DNA from: an uncultured Sphingomonadales bacterium
GTDB taxonomy: Bacteria > Pseudomonadota > Alphaproteobacteria > Sphingomonadales > Sphingomonadaceae
NCBI GenBank assembly: GCA_903911985.1
Contig: CAIWFP010000274.1
Coordinates: forward strand, 1-8,578
Reading direction: 5' to 3'
DNA: 8,578 nucleotides
Positions 1 to 5,802 of this stretch are shown here, piece by piece. A program made the translations under genes and the position numbers. Positions within the stretch are counted from its first letter, which is position 1. Every line of letters starts with the position of its first letter. The notes beneath the pieces were generated by a model that saw nothing but the letters and a program-made list of their open reading frames with translations, searched no databases and had not been told where the DNA came from.

Positions 1-96
1 CGGATAGACCAGCGCACCGCCGGGCGCACGGCGGACCATGCCGAGGGCGTCGCCGCTTTCCTCGGTAAACGCCCCCCGCGCTTTGTCGGCAACTAG
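1..96 (+). CDS. Enoyl-CoA hydratase/isomerase (crotonase) family protein, C-terminal end only
   Basis: An open frame runs from base 1 to a TAG at 94-96, giving the last 31 residues of a protein whose start lies left of the window. The tail contains TADHAEGVAAFLGKRPPRF, which is the usual C-terminal signature of crotonase-fold enzymes (a helix ending in 'G-AF--KR-P-F'). The complete crotonase at 4990-5802 ends in a closely similar way (AARAFLEKRPPHW), which supports the assignment. Catalytic residues lie outside the window, so hydratase, isomerase and other crotonase activities cannot be told apart. It converges on the acyl-CoA synthetase gene with a 40-base gap (97-136), in which I see no convincing terminator. 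Confidence 0.8.
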   Translation, partial: RIDQRTAGRTADHAEGVAAFLGKRPPRFVGN

Positions 97-136
97 GCCT
101 GCCGCTGGCTCATTTGCTCGGAGAAGACCGCAGCCA

Positions 137-1696
137 TCAGCCGATAGGCTTGCCGTGGCCCTGCCAGTATTTGTCGCGCAATTCGCGCTTGTAGAGCTTG
201 CCGGTTTCGTGGCGCGGCAATGCCTCGAGGAAGTCTACTGATCGCGGGCACTTCACATGGCTGAGCTGGTCACGGCACCATGCGATCAATTCCTCGGCCA
301 GCGCATCGCCGGCATCTGCCCAGTCGCGCGGTCGCACCACGGCCTTCACCTCTTCGCCCATGGTTTCACTCGGCACGCCGATCACCGCGACGTCGGCCAC
401 CTTGGGGTGCACGGCGAGCAGGTTTTCCACCTCTTGCGGATAGACGTTCACCCCGCCGGTGATAATCATATAGCTGCGCCGGTCGGTAAGGTAGAGATAG
501 CCCTCGCCATCGACATGGCCGATATCACCCAATGCCGACCAGCCGGGGTGCAGGGGATTGCGCGAATCGCGGGTCTTTTCCGGATCGCCCAGATAGGCAA
601 AGTCCCAGCCGCCCTCGAAGTATACGACGCCATCCTGCCCGGCCGGAAGTTCGTTGCCGTCCTCGTCGCAGATATGGACCACACCCCAATCCGCCTTGCC
701 CACGGATCCCGGATGGCTGAGCCACTCGCCGGGTGTGATGAAGGTGGAGCCATTACCTTCCGAACCGCCGTAATATTCGTAGATGATCGGCCCCAGCCAA
801 TCCATCATCGCCCGCTTCACCGGAACGGGGCAGGGTGCGGCGGCATGGACGATACAATTAAGCGATGACAGATCATAGCTGTCACGCACCGCTTGCGGCA
901 GCTCCAGCATGCGGTGAAACATCGTCGGCACCATCTGGCTGAAGCTGACCTTGTAGCGTTCGATATAGTCCAGCGCGGCCCTTGCGTCGAAACGCTCCAT
1001 CATCACCACCGTCGCCCCCAGCCGCGCCGCGCCATTGGCATAGGCCAGCGGCGCGGTGTGATAGAAGGGCGCGGGCGACAGCAGTACCGACTTATCCGTG
1101 ATGCCATAGCGACGGGACAGCCGTTCGGCAAAGAGGTGCGGCTCGGTGGCGGGGGCGCCGCTCAACTCCTGCTTGATGCCCTTGGGCCGCCCGGTGGTGC
1201 CCGAGGAATAGACCATGTGAAACCCCGCGCTCTCATCCGCGATGGGCGTTTCCGGGAATGCGGCGATAGCGTCACTCCATGTGCCGAAACCGGGGATCGT
1301 CGCGGCATCGGTGATTATCGTGGTCAATTGCGGGCATTCCGCGCGGTTCCCGGCGAGGAAGGAGGTGACTTCCTCCACGGCGCTGCTGGTCACCAGCAAT
1401 CTGGCCTGACAGTCGGCCATAATATAGGCCGCTTCCGCAGGCTTCAGCTTGGTCGACACCGGGGTGACGAAAAGACCGGCACGCTGGGCCGCCCAGTAGA
1501 CCTCGACATAGACCAGCCCATTGGGCAGCCACGCCGCGATGCAATCGCCAGCCTTGATGCCGAGGCTGCGCAGGTAATGCGCGCCCTGATTCGCCCGCGC
1601 CTCCAACATGCCATAGGTCAGCGTTTCGCCGCTGGCCGCCATGATGATCGCGGGCTTGTCGGGCGTTGCCTGAGCGTGGAAGCGGGGGTGAACCAT
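137..1696 (-). CDS. AMP-forming acyl-CoA synthetase (FadD-like fatty-acid/aryl-CoA ligase)
   Basis: This 519-residue cytoplasmic enzyme activates a carboxylic acid with ATP and CoA through an acyl-adenylate. Visible ANL-superfamily motifs, in order: P-loop YSSGTTGRPKG (163-173), EYYGGSEG (307-314, adenine/acyl pocket), GDIGHVD (390-396), the hinge TDRRSYMIITGG (404-415) and the C-terminal catalytic lysine K500 in ETGK. The hinge has SY where many relatives have KD. The length is normal, so the protein appears complete and active. The start is ATG 1696-1694, with AAGG just after the upstream gene's stop and 6 bases before the ATG. It is the second gene of a minus-strand pair, 10 bases behind the dienoyl-CoA reductase, so co-transcription is very likely. 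Substrate is not predictable; the neighbours point to an unsaturated or oxygenated acid. Family call firm, specificity unknown. Confidence 0.93.
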   Translation of the reverse strand: MVHPRFHAQATPDKPAIIMAASGETLTYGMLEARANQGAHYLRSLGIKAGDCIAAWLPNGLVYVEVYWAAQRAGLFVTPVSTKLKPAEAAYIMADCQARLLVTSSAVEEVTSFLAGNRAECPQLTTIITDAATIPGFGTWSDAIAAFPETPIADESAGFHMVYSSGTTGRPKGIKQELSGAPATEPHLFAERLSRRYGITDKSVLLSPAPFYHTAPLAYANGAARLGATVVMMERFDARAALDYIERYKVSFSQMVPTMFHRMLELPQAVRDSYDLSSLNCIVHAAAPCPVPVKRAMMDWLGPIIYEYYGGSEGNGSTFITPGEWLSHPGSVGKADWGVVHICDEDGNELPAGQDGVVYFEGGWDFAYLGDPEKTRDSRNPLHPGWSALGDIGHVDGEGYLYLTDRRSYMIITGGVNVYPQEVENLLAVHPKVADVAVIGVPSETMGEEVKAVVRPRDWADAGDALAEELIAWCRDQLSHVKCPRSVDFLEALPRHETGKLYKRELRDKYWQGHGKPIG

Positions 1697-1706
1697 GGCG
1701 AACCTT

Positions 1707-2507
1707 TCAGGCCGGTTTGAAGCTGGACTGCGAGCCGCCGGTCAGGATCGAGGCGCCGTCGCAGGGGATGATCGCGCCGCTGATGTAGCGGGCACTGTCG
1801 GTGGACAGGAAGATCGCCAGTTCGGCAATGTCCCGCTTTTCGCCATAGCGCCCCAGCGGGATCGTCGCCATGTAGGCCGCCTCCGCCTCTGGTGTCGGTG
1901 TCAGGCGGCGCATGCCTTCCGTCTCGGCGATGGGGCCGGGCGAAATGCCGTTTACCCGCACGCCTTCCGGCCCCCACTCCATGGCGAGACACTGGGTGAC
2001 CATGTTCACCCCGGCCTTGGCCGCGCAGGCGTGGATCTGGTTCACCATCGGCTGCACGGCCTGCCCGGCGGTGATCGCGATCAGCGAGGCGCCGGGTTTG
2101 CGGATATGGCCATAGCTGGCGCGAAACACGTTGAATGTGCCCAGAAGGTCGATGTCGATCACGGTCTTGAAGCCATTGGCCGACATGCCCGCCGCCGGCG
2201 CGACGAAATTGCCCGCCGCACCAGAGAGCACAATGTCGATGGGGCCCCAATGGCCGGCGGTGGTGGCCAGAGCCGCCTCCACGGCGACATAGTCGCGCAC
2301 ATCGGCGGCCATGCCGATGGCTTCATACCCCTTGTCGCGCAAATCCTTCGCCGCGGCCTCGATCTTTTCCGGCGAGCGGCTGATCAACGCGACCTTTGCC
2401 CCGGCCGCGGCAAAGCCTTCGGCCACACCCAGGTTAATTCCGCTCGATCCGCCCGCGATGAAGGCAACCTTGCCCGCCAGCACACCCTCTGCCAAAGCCG
2501 TTTGCAT
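1707..2507 (-). CDS. Short-chain dehydrogenase, 2,4-dienoyl-CoA reductase (DECR2/Sps19) type
   Basis: A 266-residue classical-size SDR. The nucleotide-binding loop is GGSSGINLG (19-27), and SR at 43-44 after the second strand suggests NADPH preference. SGAAG (95-99) replaces the usual NNAAG. At the active site the normal YxxxK tyrosine position is alanine (A160) while K164 is kept, in QIHACAAKAGV (157-167). This, together with AMEWGPEGVRVN (175-186) and ISPGPIAETEGMRR (188-201), matches eukaryotic peroxisomal 2,4-dienoyl-CoA reductases, which also lack the canonical tyrosine. The expected reaction is NADPH-dependent reduction of a 2,4-dienoyl-CoA to a 3-enoyl-CoA, needed when double bonds block beta-oxidation. 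The ATG at 2507-2505 is preceded by AGGGG at 6-base spacing. It is first in the pair with the acyl-CoA synthetase and divergent from the gene at 2613. Substrate range is inferred only. Confidence 0.88.
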   Translation of the reverse strand: MQTALAEGVLAGKVAFIAGGSSGINLGVAEGFAAAGAKVALISRSPEKIEAAAKDLRDKGYEAIGMAADVRDYVAVEAALATTAGHWGPIDIVLSGAAGNFVAPAAGMSANGFKTVIDIDLLGTFNVFRASYGHIRKPGASLIAITAGQAVQPMVNQIHACAAKAGVNMVTQCLAMEWGPEGVRVNGISPGPIAETEGMRRLTPTPEAEAAYMATIPLGRYGEKRDIAELAIFLSTDSARYISGAIIPCDGASILTGGSQSSFKPA

Positions 2508-2612
2508 CCATCACCCCTGTTTGTTTCAGCCTCGGCAATAGACCGACGCATAGACGGGATGCCTCAACCTGGTTATCTAGGTCAACCAACTTGTCATCCT
2601 CGGGAGTGCCTA
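2508..2612. promoter_or_regulatory. Divergent intergenic region with a possible operator dyad
   Basis: This 105-base stretch separates the reductase/ligase pair (leftward) from the dehydratase/nitroreductase pair (rightward), so both promoters must lie here or inside the flanking genes. An imperfect dyad, ACCTGGTTATCTAGGT (2567-2582), matches at 6 of 8 paired positions. An overlapping inverted repeat pairs TGGTT (2570-2574) with AACCA (2584-2588), and TCAACC occurs twice (2564-2569 and 2582-2587). Such clustering is compatible with a dimeric repressor site, but no regulator gene is in view and I cannot name the family. I found no clear sigma-70 -35/-10 pair on either strand. Ribosome binding sites for both flanking genes sit at the ends (GGGAG 2602-2606 on +; AGGGG on - just before the reductase ATG). 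Confidence 0.4.
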
Positions 2613-4133
2613 ATGCCGGCCATCGAATATCGCCATCCGCGTGAGGAAAGCGCCGCCTCGCGCTGGTCGCGGCTGAACCCGATCGCAACCCCGGAAGACT
2701 ATATCGAATCGCTGAAGGGGCGCGATGTCCATGTGTTCATGTTCGGCGAAAAGATCGCCGAGCCGGTGGACCATCCGATCATCCGCCCCTCGATCAATGC
2801 CCTTGCCCGCACCTATCAGCTGGCGATCGAGGACCCGGAACTGGCAACGGCCCATTCCGATCTGATCGACGCGCCGGTTAACCGCTTCCTGCACATGGTC
2901 ACCAGCCCGCAGGATCTGGTGATGAAGAACCGGATGCAGCGCCGCATGGGCCAGCTCACCGGCACCTGCTTCCAGCGTTGCGCCGGGCTGGATTGCCTGA
3001 GCGTGCTGCACTCGATCACCTATGACATCGATCAGAAGCACGGCACATCCTACCACCAGCGTTATCTCGACTTCCTCAAGCTGGCACAGCGCAACAACAT
3101 CATTCTGGCGGCGGGCATGACCGACCCCAAGGGCGATCGTTCCAAACGTCCCTCCGAGCAGGCCGACCCCGACCTGTTCATGCATGTGACCAAGCGCACC
3201 GCCGAGGGCGTCTATGTCACCGGGGCCAAGGCGCATATGACCGGCGGGCTCAATTCCCACTGGATCTGCGTGATGCCGACGATGAATCTGGGGCCGGACG
3301 ACAAGGAATACGCTGTCGTCGGCATGGTGCCCGGTGACGCCCATGGCCTCACCTATATCTATGGCCGCCAAAGCTGCGACACCCGCGCGCTGGAGACAGG
3401 CGATATCGACAAGGGCAATGCGCGCTATGGCGGGCAGGAAGTGCTGGTCGTGTTCGACAATGTCTTCATCCCCCACGAACACGTGCTGATGGATGGCGAA
3501 TATGCATTCGCGCAGGAGATGGTGGCGCGCTTCACCGCCTATCACCGCGCCTCCTATGTGTGCAAAACCGGGCTTGGCGATGTGCTGGTCGGCGCGGCGG
3601 CGGCGGTGGCGGAATTCAACGGAGCCGACGGCGCCAGCCACATCAAGGACAAGCTGGTCGAGATGACCCATCTCAACGAGACCATCTATTCCTCGGGCAT
3701 CGCCTCCAGCCACGAGGCCAAGCAGCTGCCCTCGGGCATCTTCATGAACGATGCGATGCTGGCCAATGTCTGCAAGCAGAACGTCACCCGCTTCCCCTAC
3801 GAGATCAGCCGTCTGGCGCAGGATATCGCCGGGGGGCTGATGGTAACCCTGCCGTCCGAGGCGGACTTCAACCACGAACTGACCGGGCCTATCCTCGAAA
3901 AATACCTCAAGGGCCGCTCCAACCTGCCGGTGGAGTTTCGCCAGCGCATCCTCCGCCTGATCGAGAACATGACGCTGGGACGCAATGCGGTCGGCTATCT
4001 CACCGAATCGATGCATGGTGCCGGCAGCCCGCAGGCCCAGCGCATCCAGATCCTGCGTGGCATGGAGGTGGAGCGGAAAAAGGCGCTGGCCGAGGATCTG
4101 GCGGGCATTAACCGGAAGGAGGAGGCTCTCTGA
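2613..4133 (+). CDS. 4-hydroxybutyryl-CoA dehydratase / vinylacetyl-CoA delta-isomerase homologue (AbfD-like, HpaB superfamily)
   Basis: A 506-residue flavoprotein with the acyl-CoA-dehydrogenase-like HpaB fold. The Clostridium aminobutyricum enzyme dehydrates 4-hydroxybutyryl-CoA to crotonyl-CoA by a ketyl-radical mechanism using FAD and a [4Fe-4S] cluster. Its ligands C99, C103, H292 and C299 correspond here to C119 and C123 (TCFQRC), H311 and C317 (YHRASYVCKTG). Other catalytic residues appear kept: T210 in KAHMTGGLNSH, E276 in YGGQE, Y315, K318 and E465 in TESMHGAGSPQAQR. YGRQSCDTR and ANVCKQN are also family blocks. Oddities: His and Cys ligands are one residue closer than in the clostridial protein, and there is an N-terminal extension of about 22 residues. 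ATG 2613 has GGGAG 6 bases upstream; an in-frame ATG at 2559 is less likely. True substrate may be a longer or substituted acyl-CoA. Confidence 0.9.
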   Translation: MPAIEYRHPREESAASRWSRLNPIATPEDYIESLKGRDVHVFMFGEKIAEPVDHPIIRPSINALARTYQLAIEDPELATAHSDLIDAPVNRFLHMVTSPQDLVMKNRMQRRMGQLTGTCFQRCAGLDCLSVLHSITYDIDQKHGTSYHQRYLDFLKLAQRNNIILAAGMTDPKGDRSKRPSEQADPDLFMHVTKRTAEGVYVTGAKAHMTGGLNSHWICVMPTMNLGPDDKEYAVVGMVPGDAHGLTYIYGRQSCDTRALETGDIDKGNARYGGQEVLVVFDNVFIPHEHVLMDGEYAFAQEMVARFTAYHRASYVCKTGLGDVLVGAAAAVAEFNGADGASHIKDKLVEMTHLNETIYSSGIASSHEAKQLPSGIFMNDAMLANVCKQNVTRFPYEISRLAQDIAGGLMVTLPSEADFNHELTGPILEKYLKGRSNLPVEFRQRILRLIENMTLGRNAVGYLTESMHGAGSPQAQRIQILRGMEVERKKALAEDLAGINRKEEAL

Positions 4134-4822
4134 TGACCTCACTCCCGCTTCCCGCCGATGCCGAGGCCTTCGACCGCATCGCCAGCGCCCGGCGCTCGGT
4201 GCGGGCCTTTCGCCCGGATCCCGTGCCCGATGATCTGCTGGAACGGCTGTTCACCCTGGCGGGCAAGGCGCCCTCCAACTGCAACTGCCAGCCGTGGATC
4301 ACCCATGTCGTGTCTGGCGAGGCCATGGAGTCCCTGCGCGCCCAATTGGCCGCGGCCGCGGCGAGCGCCCCGGCCGCGCCCGATATCGCCATAACCAATG
4401 ACTATGTCGAACCCTATCGCCAGCGCCGTATTGCCTCCGCCATCACCCTCTACAAGACCACGGGCGTGACCCGGCAGGATGTCGAGGGGCGTCAACGGCT
4501 GAACTTGCGCAATTACCAGATGTTCGATGCGCCCCACGCGGCGTTTTTCTGTCTGCGGCGGGATTTCGGCATGCGGGAGGCGGCTGATCTGGGCATTTAC
4601 GCCCAGACGCTGATGCTCGCGCTCACCGCCCATGGGCTGGGCTCCTGCGCGCAGGGGACCTTGAGCTACTATCCCGATATCATCCGGCGCACGCTCGGGG
4701 TAAGTGACGATCTGGTCTGCCTGTTCGGCCTGAGCTTTGGTTATCCCGACCCGGCCGACCCGACCTGCGCCGCGATTACCCCGCGCGCCGGACTGGAGGA
4801 TACGGTGGTGTTCCACCGCTAA
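4133..4822 (+). CDS. Nitroreductase-family FMN oxidoreductase
   Basis: A 229-residue protein of ordinary length for the FMN-dependent nitroreductase family, which uses NAD(P)H to reduce nitro groups, quinones, flavins or activated alkenes. Visible features: the N-terminal FMN-phosphate motif ARRSVRAF (19-26), the APSNCNCQPW block (46-55, family form APSxxNxQPW), ADLGIYAQTLMLALTAHGLG (151-170) with SCAQG following, and the C-terminal FGYPDP (203-208). Its ATG shares one base with the stop of the dehydratase gene (TGATG, 4131-4135) and has a strong AAGGAGGAGG (4116-4125) 7 bases ahead, so the two proteins are almost certainly made together. The role is not known. It may act as an ene-reductase in the pathway or reduce flavin for the FAD/Fe-S partner; both are inference. 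No signal peptide or membrane segment is seen. Confidence 0.9.
   Translation: MTSLPLPADAEAFDRIASARRSVRAFRPDPVPDDLLERLFTLAGKAPSNCNCQPWITHVVSGEAMESLRAQLAAAAASAPAAPDIAITNDYVEPYRQRRIASAITLYKTTGVTRQDVEGRQRLNLRNYQMFDAPHAAFFCLRRDFGMREAADLGIYAQTLMLALTAHGLGSCAQGTLSYYPDIIRRTLGVSDDLVCLFGLSFGYPDPADPTCAAITPRAGLEDTVVFHR
4803..4818 (+). terminator. Small perfect hairpin at the nitroreductase stop; weak terminator candidate
   Basis: CGGTGG (4803-4808) and CCACCG (4813-4818) form a 6-bp stem with a TGTT loop, overlapping the last codons of the nitroreductase gene. It is followed by CTAAAATT rather than a T-run, so it is not a typical intrinsic terminator. It may only slow or partly stop transcription before the downstream gene. 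Confidence 0.25.
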
Positions 4823-4881
4823 AATTGACGCGCGGCGGGCAGGCCACAGCCATCTCTTCAAACTCGCGCTTCGCGACCATA

Positions 4882-4912
4882 TTGCTAACTCTCATGGGTG
4901 ACAGGGTATGAT
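4882..4912 (+). promoter_or_regulatory. Possible sigma-70-type promoter ahead of the crotonase gene
   Basis: In the 167-base gap 4823-4989, TATGAT (4907-4912) matches the -10 consensus at 5 of 6 positions. TTGCTA (4882-4887) matches the -35 at 4 of 6, with a 19-base spacer that is longer than optimal. A start near 4919 would give a leader of about 70 bases before the ATG at 4990. TTGACG at 4825-4830 is another -35-like hexamer but has no good -10 partner. The gap holds no other recognisable gene apart from very short overlapping reading frames at 4908-4993. Confidence 0.3.
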
Positions 4913-4989
4913 GACAAGCGGGCTGGCAACATGAACAGGTCTCGCGATCACCGGAACTACGGCGGCAATGGCGCCGTGGCAAAAGCCGC

Positions 4990-5802
4990 ATGAGCACCCG
5001 CCTGCACCAATCCCGGCATGGCCGCGCCCTGTTGCTGACCATGGAAAGCGCCTGCGGGAAGAACCCGGTTTCGGCCCAGCTTGGCCTGCGGATCAGGGAC
5101 GCCATCCTCGCGGCCGAAAGCGATGACGGCATCGGCGTTGTTCTGCTCACCGGGGCCGGCAATGTCTTTTCCGCCGGCGGCGACATCAATGGGCTGATCG
5201 CCTCTTTCGAGACCCCGCCGCCCGATGATGTGTTGCGCGAACAGCTGGCCCAATCCGCCTCGGCCTGTCTGGCGCTGATGGATACGCCATTGCCGACGAT
5301 TGCGCTGGTCAATGGCGCGGCGGCGGGTGGCGGGCTGGCGCTGGCGGCGGCCTGCGATATCCGCATCGCCAGCCAATCGGCCAAATTCGCCTATGCCTAT
5401 ACGCGCATCGCCCTTGCCGGAGATCTCGCCGCCAACTGGAGCCTGACGCGCATCCTCGGCCCCGGGCGGGCGCGCTATTTCTGCCTTGCCGGAAAGGTCC
5501 TGTCGGCGGCGGAGGCGCTGAACATCGGCCTTGTCGACGAGCTTCACGCCCCGGCGGAGCTTGCCGAGGCGGGGCTGGCGCTGGCCCGCTCCATCGGGGC
5601 ATTGTCACCCGCCGCGCTGGCGCAGGTGAAGGCCGGGCTGGACGCCGCCGCCAGCCAGCCGCGTGATGCCGCGATCGAGGTGGAAACCGCAAACTTCCTG
5701 ATAGCCCGGCGCCACCCCGACCACCGCGAGGCGGCTCGGGCCTTTCTCGAAAAGCGGCCGCCACACTGGGCCGCTCCGGGCCCGGTCAGTTCTTCATCTT
5801 GA
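4990..5802 (+). CDS. Crotonase-fold enzyme, PaaG-like enoyl-CoA isomerase type (hydratase glutamates absent)
   Basis: A 270-residue crotonase-superfamily protein. The oxyanion-hole regions are present: FSAGGDI (60-66) and NGAAAGGGLALAAACDIR (108-125). The two glutamates that catalyse hydration in rat enoyl-CoA hydratase (E144, E164) are replaced by A117 and Y137. Instead D145, in IALAGDLAANW, aligns with the catalytic aspartate of PaaG-type isomerases (D136 in E. coli). It should therefore move a double bond (delta-3 to delta-2, or an epoxide/oxepin-type isomerisation) rather than add water, although automatic annotation will probably say enoyl-CoA hydratase. ATG 4990 fits the family N-terminus; the ribosome site is weak. 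It lies 167 bases after the nitroreductase and overlaps the Nudix gene tail-to-tail by 17 bases. The C-terminal FLEKRPPHW is typical of crotonases. Exact substrate unknown. Confidence 0.88.
   Translation: MSTRLHQSRHGRALLLTMESACGKNPVSAQLGLRIRDAILAAESDDGIGVVLLTGAGNVFSAGGDINGLIASFETPPPDDVLREQLAQSASACLALMDTPLPTIALVNGAAAGGGLALAAACDIRIASQSAKFAYAYTRIALAGDLAANWSLTRILGPGRARYFCLAGKVLSAAEALNIGLVDELHAPAELAEAGLALARSIGALSPAALAQVKAGLDAAASQPRDAAIEVETANFLIARRHPDHREAARAFLEKRPPHWAAPGPVSSSS
5750..5775 (-). terminator. Candidate intrinsic terminator for the FadB-like/Nudix transcript
   Basis: Read on the minus strand, AGCGGCC (5775-5769), a 9-base loop and GGCCGCT (5759-5753) form a perfect 7-bp GC-rich stem whose end runs into a T4 stretch (complement of AAAA 5750-5753). 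It starts 10 bases after the Nudix stop, where a terminator is expected. It lies inside the convergent crotonase gene, opposite its last 20 or so codons, so its sequence is also constrained by coding. The T-run is short, so efficiency may be modest. Confidence 0.45.

Noticed and set aside
97..160. Short dyads (TGGCT/AGCCA, AGCC-GATA-GGCT) near the convergent crotonase and ligase ends as a terminator
   Set aside because: Stems are only 4-5 bp or have a long loop, and there is no T-run on either strand.
893..1720. 275-residue plus-strand open frame opposite the acyl-CoA synthetase
   Set aside because: Antisense to a gene with all ANL motifs; composition (Arg/His-rich) is typical of shadow translation.
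1695..2612. In-frame open extension that would make the AbfD-like gene an 812-residue protein starting at 1695
   Set aside because: It runs antisense through the well-supported reductase gene, shows no family similarity, and the AbfD homology begins just after the ATG at 2613, which has its own GGGAG site.
2613..4133. Calling the HpaB-superfamily protein a 4-hydroxyphenylacetate 3-monooxygenase
   Set aside because: The [4Fe-4S] ligand residues and the radical-dehydratase catalytic residues are present; the monooxygenases lack this cluster.
2610..4142. 510-residue open frame on the minus strand opposite the AbfD-like gene
   Set aside because: A GC-rich shadow frame: the plus-strand protein matches a known family over its whole length and the antisense product shows no recognisable domain.
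4139..4861. 240-residue minus-strand open frame opposite the nitroreductase
   Set aside because: Shadow of a gene with clear FMN-binding motifs; no domain of its own.
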